Shown here: positions 27,101 through 38,110 of the stretch, in pieces
Position numbering within the stretch: position 1 is the first letter of the stretch
How the letters are laid out: every line of letters starts with the position of its first letter
NCBI GenBank assembly: GCA_019022495.1
Contig: JAFEKR010000009.1
Coordinates: forward strand, 186,001 to 250,000
Source: Epichloe hybrida
Taxonomy: Eukaryota; Ascomycota; Sordariomycetes; Hypocreales; Clavicipitaceae
DNA length: 64,000 bases
Reading direction: 5' to 3'
Notes under the pieces: model-generated
The model's database searches: none
The model's input: the letters and a program-made list of their open reading frames with translations, nothing else
What the model was told of the DNA's origin: nothing
Program-made: the position numbers and the translations under genes

Positions 27101-29268
27101 TTTTACTATAAATAAGTATACTTAAGGATCTATATAGCTACTTTACTATTTATTTATATGTCTATTATTACTAAGTCCTTTAATTAGCCTTTTCCTTTTC
27201 CTTTTTAATTTTTATTTTCTAAAATATTTAGCCTAATCTTTATTACTTCTAATAATAAAGTAACTACTACTATTTTTTTCTCTTTATATACTTACTACTT
27301 ACTATAAGTAAAGGAGAGATATTCTATTATTACTAGATATCTCTAGTATTTATACTCCTAATATATAATTATAAGTAAATACTCTTTAATCTAGTCTATA
27401 CCTAGAATTATCCCTTTACTTATATTAGTAATAAAGTAACTAACTTAGTAAACCTTTATAAATCCTATACTATCTTTTATCTTAACTAATTTTTTTAGAA
27501 TTCCTTAATATAAAATCACTTTTTTACTTACACTCTCTAATATCCTATCTAATTAGATTATATTCTCCTAATCCTTTTTTAATAATAATTTTAGATAAAT
27601 TATTAAAGACTATATGCCTATATTAAATAGCACTTATATAGCTAACTACTAGTTATCTTATTATAGAGATACCTATATTCTTATTTTATTATCTATAGGG
27701 TATTTTATAGTAAGATTATATTCCTAGGTTTATACTAATTAAACTAGTATTATATTAGAAAACATAGCTTTATTACTACTTTCCCTATGCTTCTTAGTTA
27801 TATATTTAGTACTTTTATAAGTAAAATAATCTAGTGCCTAATAAGTTAGTATAGTATACCTAGGCTTTTTATATTTATAATATACTAGGGATAATCTTCT
27901 CCCTTAGTCTTTACTTTATTACTATACCCTATTTATAGGTAATATAAAATAAAAGTATTATCTCTTTCTTTTAAAGTCCTAACCTTTTTTATTATTTTAG
28001 CCTAAACTTATTATAACCTTTACTTTCTTACCTTAGCCTTATAGTTAGCTTTAGGTTATTAAAATCTCTTAACTAATTATTTACTTCCTTATAGTATTAT
28101 ATAAGCTATTTAGAAAGATTATAATTCTTAGATATATAAGGATTTCTTTAGGTAACTTAGCTTTTACCTTATCCTAGGCTTATATAAAGGATTAAAATAA
28201 TTAGCTATTCTTTTACCTAAGATTTAGTAATAACCTTATTACTTCTAAGTGTCTTATACCTATATCTATTATTTTAGTTTTTAACTATTTTAGGAAATTT
28301 ACCTAGGTAATTAATAAATAATTTACATGCTTATTTATAGCTATATAATATATTTACTATTACTTTATATTACTAGCTAGGTAGCTACCTATATACACTA
28401 CCTTAGTTATATTATCCTTAAAGGTATAGTAGTCTAATTTAAATAGTATATCTAAGTTTACTAAGAAATTCTATAGGCTTTTATATATTTCCCCTTTATA
28501 TATAGGTATTTTTATTTACATTTTAATAAGACTACCTTACTATATAATTACTACTATATTACTATAGACTATAAGTAAAATTATAGCTAATGTTTAAGGG
28601 GTAATTATAAGTCTAGATTAAGGGATAATTATAAGTCTAGTTTAAGGTCTAGCTAATCCTAGATTTACCTTAAGCTCTTTAATTTATACCTTTATCTATA
28701 AGACCTCTTATCTCCTCTAAAGGCAATATAGCTTAGATTATATAACCTTATAGTATTACTATAATGCCCTTTTTTCTTTAGTTATATTATCTATACCTTT
28801 ACCTAAATTAGGATTAAGTAACGTTTATTATACCCTATTATCTATAGTTTTAGATTATAGGGGTTCTTTATCTTCCTAATTATCTATAGCTTTATTATTA
28901 TAAGGTACTAGTATATTTCTTATAAATCTTTAGAGTGTTAGCTATATAATAATCTAGCTAATAGTTTATATCCTTAAAAAGGTTAAGAGAGATTAATTTA
29001 TTATAGCTTATACTAAAAGGTTAAGAATAAAGTAATAGCTAAGACTATTATAGTTACTACTAGATAAATACTAGCTAGGGGTAAGTGTGTAAAGGTTTTA
29101 ATCTCTAACCTAGTACTAATAATATATATAGTCTTTAATAAATACCTCACTCTATAAGCACATAGCTATCTTATAGCTAGCTAGCCTCTTTATTATCCGC
29201 ACGGCCTAAAGGTTCTCCGAAGACCCGCTTCGATAAACATCCTATCTTTGACCTCTGCGCTCCTAACA
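24152..29268 (-). mobile_element. Gypsy-1 copy b, 5' part: LTR, gag, reverse transcriptase, integrase core
   Basis: The 5' LTR starts at 29268 (minus strand, TGTTAGGAGCGCAGAGG). A CCHC knuckle remnant of gag lies near 27890. The reverse transcriptase catalytic box reads YIIYLDNILIYSS at about 26440-26400 (YLDD altered to YLDN by a G-to-A change). The integrase at about 24400-24180 reads LSTAFYP, NxVLEYYLR and GYNPR, matching the STAFHPQTDGQTERxNQxLExYLR region of Gypsy integrases. The reading ends at the LINE insertion at 24152 and resumes at 17523. Regions 27013-29268 and 1-2187 are direct copies of each other. Confidence 0.8.
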
Positions 29269-30443
29269 ATAACCTTAAGGTAAGTTATTTTTATAATATT
29301 AGGGGTTCTTATATAATCCCTTATCTCCTAAATACTTAGGCTTTTACTTACTCTTTAGTATAGCCTCCTAAAATCACTAGGTAAGTTATATAACCTTTTC
29401 TTATATTTTCCTAGTAATAGAGGTATATAAGTTAATATAGTCCTATAGCTTAAGGAGTAACTTTATAAAGAATATAAGGGCATAGGACTTTTCTAAGGCT
29501 TTTTCTAAGTATATCTTTAGGAAATCTAGGAAAATACTAAATTTAATAAGGCTCTAGCCCTTATATTACTTTATATTCTTAAGCTATATAGCTATTTAGG
29601 TATTATAGTTTATAAAGTCCTTAAGTAATATAAGCGTCTAAGTCTAGAATTTATCCTAGTTATCCTTAAGATTATCCTAGCTATTAGCCTATTATTTATT
29701 AAGGTATTTATCCTATCTTACCCTATAGTTAGTATATATATAGTTAAGTGTAAAGAGAATCTTTTAGTAATTATATTAGTATTTTTTCTTTACCTTATTA
29801 AAGGTATAGTTTAGGTTATTTATCTATATCTTATGCCTTTATAAGTTTATAAGGTATTAGAGCTTAGTAATATTCTTAACTCTAACTTCTTAGCTACTAT
29901 TACTTAATAAAGTACTAGCTCTTTACTAGGTTTTCCCTTATACTTCTCCTAAACTATACCTAATAAGGTTAATAAGCTTTTATTTTTACTCTTATAGTTT
30001 TTAGAGTTTTTTTAACTAAGTAATTTACTCTAGTATTACTATAGCTTTAGTATAAGGGGTAAGGGGTCTTATTATAAGCGTAGTTTTAGTAGTATATAGC
30101 GTATCTATGCCTATAGTATTACCCTTATTTAATTAGGTATAACTCTTATCTATTAGGGTTAGGTTATTATTTAATATTACTCTAGTAAATTAGGTAGTTC
30201 TCCCCCCTATATTACTCTTAGGTAGCTAGTAAGAGAAGCTTTAGAATTATAAGAATAAGATAGCTAAGTAAGAGGTATAGGGGCTCTAGTATATTAACTA
30301 AAGCTTACTAGGTCTAAGTGTGTTATACGTGCAAGTCACTAGCTTATAGCTAGTGGCTTGCTAGCGTCACGTGGACTTAGCCCTAGGGCATGGCCTATCT
30401 GTGAGGTGCGCTAGTGTACCTGTGTTATAAGTGGGGCCTCACA
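29269..30443 (-). mobile_element. Gypsy-2 copy A: 5' LTR and leader/gag fragment
   Basis: The LTR (30248-30443, minus orientation, ends TGTGAG...TATA-type) and the adjoining 29269-30247 match 58692-59872, the 5' end of the complete Gypsy-2 copy. The match begins at the Gypsy-1 LTR border (29268), consistent with Gypsy-1 having inserted into Gypsy-2. RIP-mutated; no open frame. Confidence 0.75.
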
Positions 30444-30523
30444 AATAAACACTATTCTCTATACCTATTATAAGCTTAAAGGGGCACTTTATTATTTATA
30501 AGCTTATTATTATTTAGGCTTAA

Positions 30524-30698
30524 TGTCATGGTCTAGCCCTAATGGACTAATCGCGGGTGCCTGCGCCACCATGTAGGTGATATGCCTAATCCCATTGCGC
30601 CATAGAAGGCAACAAAAGAATACGCATTATATAAGTCCTTGTAACTTGTGCAATTAACACCTATATTGCTAGGTCTAGGCAAAGCCTAGATTATCACA
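30524..30698. repeat. TRIM left LTR (175 bp)
   Basis: Direct partner of 30871-31045. Bounded by TG...CA and preceded by CTTAA. Confidence 0.85.
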
Positions 30699-30870
30699 TA
30701 GGCTCTTTCCCTAGGTAACCTCCCTCTTTAGCTAGCAATACCGCGCATCCCCTAGGGACCCTCTCTTCTATTATCCCTATAAGCCTAGGAAGAACCCCAT
30801 TATAGCTGCCCTATAGTGCTTGCGCGCACGCAGCTAGTTTAAACCTATGACCTTAGGTGACTTATATAAA

Positions 30871-31045
30871 TGTTATAGTCTAGCCCTAATAGACTAATCA
30901 CAGGTGCCTGCGCTACCATGTGAGTGATGTGCCTAATCCTGTTACGCCATAGAAGGCAACAAAAGAATACGCATTGTATAAGTCCCTGTAACTTATGCAA
31001 TTGACACGTATATTGCTAGGTCTAGGCAAAGCCTAGATTATCACA
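30871..31045. repeat. TRIM right LTR (175 bp)
   Basis: Direct partner of 30524-30698. Bounded by TG...CA and followed by CTTAA. Confidence 0.85.
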
Positions 31046-31397
31046 CTTAAGTACTATAAGCCTTAGAATTATGCTTTAAGATATATTTATAACCCTTATA
31101 GTATTATAGGATAATTCTTATTAAATACTTTATATTAGGCTTACTCTTATAGATTATAATAGTAAAGCCTAGGTTATAATAAGTAAAATTAATAGTAGCT
31201 TTAATATTATTAAGGCTACTAAAGGTCTTAGAGTAAAAGGCTTTTATTTTAGGCACTTGTAGTAATAACTATATAGTAATAATTACTTTATTAATAGATT
31301 TAGTAATAGCTTTATTATATAGTGTATTATATAGTAAAGATTATAAAAAACACAAATAGGCGCGATTATAGGATCTAAGCCCTAAGCCTATTTTACA

Positions 31398-32285
31398 TTA
31401 TAGCTCTACTTTACATATAACTCCTAATACCAGATGAGTTGCGGTCCTAGCCACAGTTAGGGTGCTTGATGCACTACGAGGGGTGCTCTTTACATGGAGC
31501 CAAACATGTACTTCTGAGACTCTGAGACTCTGAGAATGTGCTGCTGAGGACCCTTTCCGCATTTGCCTGTCCGAAACTCCAGGCACAGCCGACGGTGCCG
31601 GATGGATAGCATCACTTGCTTTTACTTGTTCGCAGTGTCAAGGCGTCGGAAGGTGCCGTGAAGATTAATAATGCTCAACTTGACGGGGGTCTCAAGTGAG
31701 ATGAAGTTTTCTCGTATCATCGCCCTTGCTCGAGTCATCTGTGCAGATTCCGTCAATCAAGGAGACGTGCTCCCATGGGCCACGTCGCGACATTCAACCG
31801 ATGCATAAGACATGTCTGATGCTGATTTGACTAGAGTAACTCGAGGCTGGATTCGCCGGTGGGGAGAGAAGAATCGTCCGTGAGACGGGGATTGATTCGA
31901 AATGGCTGTGCAGATCTTCTTCCTTCCAAGAACAATTCCATACTATCCAGAACCCAGTCTCGTTTCGCGTTTCGCGCTTCGCGCTCTACTCCCCGCCCCC
32001 ATGATGACGGCCTGGTGTTTTACAAGTGACTCTTTGCGAAACGAGCAAAGCCAGCAAAAACCCTCGTCACGGGCGCCTCCTGCCGGGCTGGGTCGGAAAT
32101 GATGCCATTTCTTTTTTTTTTTTTTTTTTTTTTGTTCGTCCTGCTTTGTCTTTTGGAGAAAAATTGCTCTGATACGTTGTCACTGCCATCATGACCGACC
32201 CGATTTGGGCTGGCATGCCGGTCTGAACTGAACCTACATGTGCATGTACGTGTCGTGGTCGAACCCCGCCCCGCCATCTTGCCGT

Positions 32286-32327
<42 letters not shown>

Positions 32328-32521
32328 TGGGCGCTCCTTCCTTCCCTAATAAGCTTAGACCCAGCCAGACTTACTCATCGTCACCCCATCCAATCCAATT
32401 CAATACAATCCGTGCTTCATCAACTCGACATCAGAACCGTCTTCATGCCTGGCATTCAACATTGACTCACACGGTCCCCGGAGATCGCCACTCGAATGCC
32501 TCCTCTGCAATCTGTCCGGCT
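31398..32521 (+). promoter_or_regulatory. Upstream region of the transcription factor gene, with two long T tracts
   Basis: GC-rich, non-RIP DNA between the repeat border and the first ATG. It has T runs of 22 (32112-32133) and 37 bases (32290-32326). T tracts are common in fungal promoters, and the longer one lies about 195 bp before the start codon. TGCGG (about 31440) and CCGCA (about 31558) occur, the core recognised by AlcR-type zinc clusters, but a 5-mer is expected by chance. Short frames in this stretch overlap on both strands and show no domain, so I call no gene. Confidence 0.45.
32290..32326. repeat. T37 homopolymer
   Basis: Uninterrupted run of 37 T. Its length is likely polymorphic and may be affected by assembly or sequencing error. 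It lies in the putative promoter of the downstream gene. Confidence 0.9.
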
Positions 32522-34703
32522 ATGCAGAGCAACGCTGTCGCCCGCCGCACTCAATTTTCCAGCTGCGATGAGTGTCGTCGGTCGAGAGTCGGTTGTGATG
32601 CGTTGAGTCGGAGCAACGAAACCAGAGACTCCCCCACGTCCTGCACACGCTGCTTGACCCGGAATCAACAATGCACTTTCAAAGTACGTACTATGAAGAG
32701 CCGAGTTGCCCATCAAGACCATATTTAGCACACATGACAGCGCCAAGCTGACTCTCGCGCATGCAGTGGATGAAAGAAAAGGGCGCCGAGCCCAAGCGAG
32801 CACCCTTGGGTAGGCGGAAGCTTCGTCGGCGGTCTGAGTCAATATCCACCGTTGCGCCGAACACGCACAGCGAAAAGCCAGATGAACAGTTGGATCTGGC
32901 TCAGCGTGATCCTCGGTATCTGTCAGGTCCGAAGCAGCTTACTGCACCGTCCCCGGCGGCTACAGACTCGACCACATCCGTCTCGGACTTGCTCAGCCAC
33001 GTTGAGAGCCATTGGCTTCAAATACTTTACAGAGATGGATTCGACGCAGTATTTGGATCTTGGATGGGGAGAGACGGCTGCCCTTTTCTGTGCGCATCAA
33101 CCATACTTGGATTGATGAGGAAGCGAGATTGACACTAACGTATTGCATTTGCAGCTTCACCGAGCACAGTCTTGCAGGCAAACACGTAAATATTGCAGAT
33201 GTCTGCACAAGGCTGGACCTGTGGATGGCGGAAGGCTCCGATGACGAGAAAGATAACACAACAAGTGCTGCCGTACGCGAACCCAAGATCAAGGACCGCC
33301 TCATCGATCAGTCGCTTCGCAGCACAATATCTGCCTTTTCCGCACGATGGCTGTACATCATGGCGAAAAGCTTGCAGCAGTCAGCGCCTCATCACCAAAG
33401 TGTAGTCCTGATTCTCTGGAGAACAGCTCGGCGCGACATGCTTCGCGTCATCAACCGACCATCTTACCGGTCCATGTTGTCGCTATTTCTTTTTGCCTTG
33501 ACGCCGATCCCTACTGGTATTTCCGAGGAAGAAGAGATTGATGGCATCTCTGGACAAGCTTGCGTCCATGCAGCTTTGCAGCAAATACAGACATTGCGGG
33601 CGCGACAGCGACATCTGCAGTTCAGTGGCTCGAAAGTAACACCGTCCAATGTCAAGATGAAATCAACAGTTACCGGCCCTGAAGCAGTCGGTAGTTCGGA
33701 CTTCATCGCTGCCGAGTGTATCGCATACTGGGCTGCTCTGACGTTTGATACCTCGGCGTCGCTAACCTTGAACTGTCGTTCGCTCTTATCATCGGGTCTC
33801 TTCGGCTTCGAGGCCGAGCTGCCGTGGAGACTCGTCCGCACCAGAGCCAAGCTGTTTTATGAAAAGACGCAAGCATGGCGCGCAGATGGGGTCATTGATA
33901 TGACAGACGAACGCGCCAACCAGATAATTGCCAGCGGCACTGCTTGGAAGTTGCTGGCCTGGAAGCTGACATCGGTTTTCAAGGAGGCGCTACGAGATGG
34001 GCACAATGAGTCGGAAGTCAGCAGGGCGTTCAGTTTCGTGACGGAAGCAATACAACAGTTCAACGATACTTTTCGCCGCCCGCTTGAGCCGTGTCAGAGG
34101 CGGATGCGCTTTCTTGGACAGACGACCAAGCTGCGATGGTGTGCGTTACCTATGCCTAGGATGTGTTTATCGATTTCCACTGCTTAGGCTGACCGCCGTA
34201 CAGACTCTCTCATGCTACACTACCACCTCAGCATCCTCATGCTGGTGGATATCATTGAAGCTACGGAGCGAAATGATCTCCTTGCTGCTTTGACCGAAAC
34301 AAATGCTGATGCAGAGGATGCTGTCATGAACGCTCTTGCGTTCGGGCTTCACAACGATTTTGTCGTGGTGGCACCCGCAGCGTCCAGCCGTGGGGATGTC
34401 GATGACTCTACAGAAGCCTCGTTCACCGTGCCCATCATATCAATTGACCCCTACCCCCATCATGTCGTCGCTAGCGTACAACTCATACGCAAAGCGATCG
34501 ATAGAGACTTGCGGGTGGGCAAAATCACCGACGAGTCTCATGCCAATCTCCAAGCAACTCTGCAAGCAGCGCTAAGCCACCTCCCCCAGAGCTCAAAATC
34601 TGTGCAAGCCGCGCGGAACCAATTCTCCGAAAAGGCAACGCCGGATGCGATGCTGTCGCGCCAAGATGCGCACGTAGTCTCACATGCTCAATTTGCCGAG
34701 TAA
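32522..34703 (+). CDS. Zn(II)2Cys6 transcription factor with an AlcR-like zinc cluster
   Basis: Predicted nuclear transcription activator of 656 residues. Exons 32522-32683, 32767-33089, 33155-34140 and 34204-34703; donors GTACGT, GTGCGC and GTGCGT; acceptors all CAG; branch-like CTGAC, CTAAC and CTGAC. Phases join cleanly. The N-terminus has a binuclear zinc cluster: C15-x2-C18-x6-C25-x15-C41-x2-C44-x6-C51, followed by TFKWM and a basic stretch (GRRKLRRR). The long 15-residue middle loop and the CTFxW end resemble AlcR, which has a 16-residue loop, rather than Gal4. The rest is a helical middle region typical of fungal regulators, with a conserved-looking LRWYSLMLHYHLSILMLVDIIE segment across exon 3/4. 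Exon 2's GTGCGC donor is weak. The neighbouring permease on the same strand is a possible target. The ligand and target are unknown; it is not claimed to be AlcR itself. Confidence 0.85.
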
Positions 34704-35327
34704 CTTTGTGCTTGATTGTATTTGCCCGATACCATGCATGTGTCATGGCCGTCCGCACCTCTTGATTTCTATTCTCCTTGGACATTTCTGCGTCTGCGAA
34801 TAGCGCCCGTTCCTGACAAGCCAGCCAACTTCAAGCAAGCGCTGAACATGTGAAACTTTACCTTCCCAGAGGCGACAATGGGATTCAACTCGGGATCCGG
34901 CTTGCTTGAGAGGCCAGAAGCAGCATGTGGTGGTGGTTGGTGGTGGGTGGCGGAGGAGGTCATCAGGCCAGGCGGGTGAATATTGACAAATCAGCAACGC
35001 CCTCGGTGCATGCCGCCGCCCATTCGCATGGATCCGCGCCGATCCTGGGCGCAGTACGGATTACTCGGCGCGCCATTTCAGCGCCGTTCTGGATGCAACA
35101 AGTCGGCCCCCACCTGCATGCATGTAAATAAAATATATGAGACGGTGTGACCACCACCTTGATCGAGTTCGCGTCTCGGGATGAGTCTGGTCATGATTGC
35201 TTTCGTCTTCGTCCAAGTCCTGTTCGGCAGCAGCTTGCAGACGAGGCAATTCTGCACCAAAACTTTCCTTCCAGTCTTTTTACTTCTCAATCTCCCAGAG
35301 GCCCGTTTTCCTTGGCGCCGCCCTGTC
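34704..35327 (+). promoter_or_regulatory. Intergenic region: terminator of the regulator and promoter of the permease
   Basis: 624 bp of GC-rich DNA without a credible gene. An AATAAAATATATGAG stretch (about 35127-35141) is TATA-like and lies about 190 bp before the permease ATG. A direct CGG-N6-CGG pair at 35057-35068 and a CCGCA at 34753-34757 are the kinds of site bound by Zn2Cys6 proteins. Both are inferences only. The frames here are short and overlap on both strands. Confidence 0.4.
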
Positions 35328-37372
35328 ATGGTCTCTCACTCGGACGATTCTGCCGAAAAGGTCGAAAAGGTCGAAAAGCTCTCCAAACACGATGCATTTG
35401 CCCATCATGGCGCCGCAATCCTGGAGAATGAGGTCAGCCACAAGGGGAATCCGGGTGTCGGAACAGCGAAGACACCATCGAGTTTTGATCACATTGACGA
35501 GAGGAAAATTCTGTGGAAGGTGCCATCTGCTCGCGTTCGGATTGGCCCGTGTACGGTGTAACTGGCTGACATGTGTAGATGGACATTCGGCTGATTCCCA
35601 TGCTGGCGCTCCTTTACCTCGTGTCATTTCTCGATCGTGAGTGTGTTGCGCACGCAAATACATGATTGCCACACATGGTATCTATCTGACCCACCTCAGG
35701 CGGAAACATTGGCAATGCCGAAGTAGAGGGCCTCAGCAAAACCCTGGGCCTTCTCCCGGACCAGTACAACTGGTGTCTCACACTCTTCTTCTTCACTTAT
35801 GCCGCCTTCGAAGTCCCCAGCAACTTGCTCCTCAAGAAACTCCGCCCGAGTCGATGGCTGCCCACCATCATGGTCGCGTGGGGTCTGGTCATGACACTCA
35901 TGGGCCTCGTTCGAAACTACCACGGCTTGCTGATTGCGCGCATCTTCCTGGGGGTCACGGAGGCGGGCCTATTTCCTGGCGTTGCTGTGAGTATTATCGA
36001 GGTTTGGCAGGCAAAAATTCATTGCCTTTTGGTCCCCTTGAGACCTTGTACTAAACTGGACACGCATCAGTACTACCTCACCATGTGGTACTGCCGACAC
36101 GAGATTCAATTCCGCCAAGCGCTCTTCTTCAGTGCAGCTTCCATCGCCGGCGCATTCAGCGGTCTGTTGGCCTTTGCCATCGGCAAGATGGACGGAACAG
36201 CAGGGCTGGAGGGATGGCGATGGATCTTCATACTCGAGGGTATCGTCACGGTATTGGTCGCGCTTGCGGCCTTTTTCCTGATTCACGACTTCCCCGATAC
36301 GGCCAACTTTCTGACCGAGGAAGAGCGAGCCTTTGTGGTCCATCGACTGAAGTATCAGGGCCAAGGCACGGCACAGGTCGAGCAGGCCGAGGAGTTTGAG
36401 TGGAGATATGTGTGGCAGGCATTCAAAAACTGGCAGATCTGGGTCAATATCTTTGCGTATTGGGGGGTGAGATTACTCTTTCCGAACTGAACACCTCACC
36501 CGGTCATGGTCCCCCCCGGCTTTTTTTTTTCTTTTTTTTTTTCCCCCCCGCCAACGTTGAATGTATAGATTGTCTGCCCCCTGTACGGGATCAGTCTGTT
36601 CTTGCCGACCATCATCCGAAGTCTCAACTATTCCAAGACGGAAGCGCAGCTGATGACGGTCCCGATCTACATCACTGCTGCTATTTTGGCAGTCGTTGTG
36701 GCCCTTTGCTCGGACAAGACTGGCAAGAGGAGTCCATTTGTGATTGGCTTCATGTTTATGATGCTGGTCGGGTTTGCCATGTACGCGCCGCCCTGTCAAG
36801 TGCCTCCCGAAACCCCAGAACAAAAAACAGAACAATCATTGCTGACTAAGATATTAGATGCATTGCTTCAAACAACCCCAAAGTGGTGTACGCGGGTGTT
36901 TTCATCGCCGCCTGCGCCATTTACCCAGCGTTTCCCGGCATAATCGCCTGGTTGTCGAATAACTTGTCTGGGAGTTACAAGCGCAGCGCGGGCATGGCCA
37001 TCCAGATTGGCATTGGCAATCTCGGCGGGGTACGTGTGGTCAACTCAACAAACTTGCTTCGAGACGGAAGATGGAACTGAAGACGAGTTTGAATGATACT
37101 GACCCTCTCTCCCCCTCTCCTCCCTCCTCCTCTAGGCCATGGCATCCAACTTTTACAGAAACAAGGACGCGCCTCGCTACTTGCTAGGACACAGTCTCGA
37201 GCTCGGCTTCATCACGGTGGGCATCGCGGCGGCGCTTATCCTCGTCCTGGGATACAAGAGGATTAACGGCAAGAGGGCGCGAGAACTGGCAGAGGGCAGG
37301 GAGAGCAGTTATACTGGGGCGGAGTTGAGTGCGAGGGGCGACAAGGCCGTCACGTTTCGATACATGTATTGA
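35328..37372 (+). CDS. MFS permease, Dal5/anion:cation symporter family
   Basis: Predicted plasma-membrane transporter of 517 residues with about 12 membrane spans. Exons 35328-35519, 35579-35636, 35700-35986, 36071-36466, 36569-36780, 36858-37029 and 37136-37372. The junctions rebuild conserved text, e.g. SFLDRGNIGNA (residues 80-90; family consensus SFLDRxNIGNA) and GFAICIASNN. The N-terminal 64 residues are hydrophilic and contain a VEK repeat (AEKVEKVEKLSK), as in cytosolic tails of this family. Further family features are the span-2 region YAAFEVPSNLLLKKLRPSRW, the GVTEAGLFPG motif and a long central loop. Known members of this family (TC 2.A.1.14) import organic anions such as allantoate, nicotinate, pantothenate or biotin; the substrate here cannot be told. 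Intron 4 carries a C/T-rich run with T10 stretches. The gene lies 624 bp downstream of the zinc-cluster regulator, on the same strand, and converges on the secreted-protein gene. Confidence 0.9.
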
Positions 37373-37616
37373 TTCGGGGGTTTTTTTTCTTCCTTGGAAA
37401 CGAATAGGCGGTTGACGAATGTCCTGGAGTTCAAGTCGCTTGGGGGGATCAATTAAAACGTTTGGCACAATGCCTTGGAAATAACAAGCGAGGAATATAT
37501 TAAGCTAATACAGATTACAAAATCATTAGGAAAAGCGCCCCCCCTCCCTACTACCTCTTAAAATAGCCATTCGCAAAAGTCATTAATCCATCGAGAGCAT
37601 TAAACAGACCCGGCAG

Positions 37617-37666
37617 CCTCTTGCAGCCTCCTACAACCTCTCACAACCTCTTACAACCTCTTACAA
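37617..37666. repeat. 10-bp tandem repeat, 5 copies, overlapping a stop codon
   Basis: Units CCTCTTGCAG, CCTCCTACAA, CCTCTCACAA, CCTCTTACAA and CCTCTTACAA are contiguous. The last unit contains the TAA stop (37661-37663, minus strand) and the last Leu codon of the secreted-protein gene; the array forms the start of its 3' UTR. The gradient from divergent to identical units suggests recent duplication at the stop-codon end. Confidence 0.85.
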
Positions 37667-38110
37667 GAGAGCCAGGAGACCGACAGCCATGGCAGCATAA
37701 GCAGGAGACAGCTGCTCACCACCGGCGACGACAGGGACAGTGCCGGTCGGGGCGACGCCCGAGGCAGAGCCGGAGCACGCGGTGGGGGTGACGAAGGCGC
37801 CGTTCTGGTAGGGGTTGTAGCCGAGACAGCTGGCGTACTGGGAGGAGCAGTACGACTGGTTGGCGTTGGGCTGCGTGCGGCAAGAGTCCTTGGCGGCGTT
37901 GCACCGCGCGACGCAGTCCTCCTGGCCGACGCCGGCGACGCCGCCGGCGACGGTGGTGGGCGTGGACGTGGACGGCTGCGAGCGGCACCCGTTGAAGGCG
38001 TCGGTGCATTGCCGCGCGCAGGCCTGGGCGTCTCCCTGATTCTGGTTCTGGTCCTGGTTCTGCGCCAGGGCCGCGCCGAGGAGAGCTGCCATGACCAAGG
38101 GATGATGCAT
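37661..38110 (-). CDS. Small Cys-rich secreted protein, probably GPI-anchored
   Basis: Intronless gene for 149 residues. I take the ATG at 38110, not the in-frame ATG at 38197, because it gives a clean signal peptide (MHHPLVMAALLGAALA, cleavage before Q17). After a Gln/Asn-rich stretch come nine cysteines: two C-x3-C-x6-C units (about 31-42 and 70-80), then a C-x6-C pair and a single Cys. A Ser/Thr/Gly/Ala-rich segment and a hydrophobic C-terminus (SPAYAAMAVGLLALL) follow, as in proteins that receive a GPI anchor. The expected location is the cell surface or wall. I do not recognise a named family; an effector or wall-structure role is only possible. The strand is opposite to the permease, with convergent ends 288 bp apart. 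Confidence 0.75.
   Translation of the reverse strand: MHHPLVMAALLGAALAQNQDQNQNQGDAQACARQCTDAFNGCRSQPSTSTPTTVAGGVAGVGQEDCVARCNAAKDSCRTQPNANQSYCSSQYASCLGYNPYQNGAFVTPTACSGSASGVAPTGTVPVVAGGEQLSPAYAAMAVGLLALL

Larger units (their letters stand above)
30524..31045. mobile_element. TRIM: miniature LTR retrotransposon, 522 bp, with CTTAA target duplication
   Basis: Two direct repeats of exactly 175 bp (30524-30698 and 30871-31045) begin TGTCATGG/TGTTATAG and both end GATTATCACA. They enclose only 172 bp, too short for gag or pol. The unit is flanked by the 5-bp duplication CTTAA at 30519-30523 and 31046-31050. This is the architecture of a terminal-repeat retrotransposon in miniature, mobilised in trans by an autonomous element. 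The plus strand of each LTR has a TATA-like segment (TATATAAG or TGTATAAG, near 30632 and 30979), but the direction of transcription is not proven. The LTRs differ from each other mostly by transitions, and the element is far less AT-shifted than its surroundings. Confidence 0.85.
30444..31397. other. AT-rich spacer carrying a TRIM element; no gene
   Basis: 30444-30518 and 31051-31397 are RIP-like AT-rich DNA in which I recognise no domain or repeat family. The only feature is the miniature LTR element at 30524-31045. Base composition changes sharply to about 50-55% GC near 31420, marking the border of gene island 1. Confidence 0.6.

Noticed and set aside
31398..31586. 62-codon minus-strand frame at the island border
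   Set aside because: No signal peptide or motif, and it crosses the change in base composition.
33464..33850. 128-codon minus-strand frame
   Set aside because: Antisense shadow of exon 3 of the zinc-cluster gene.
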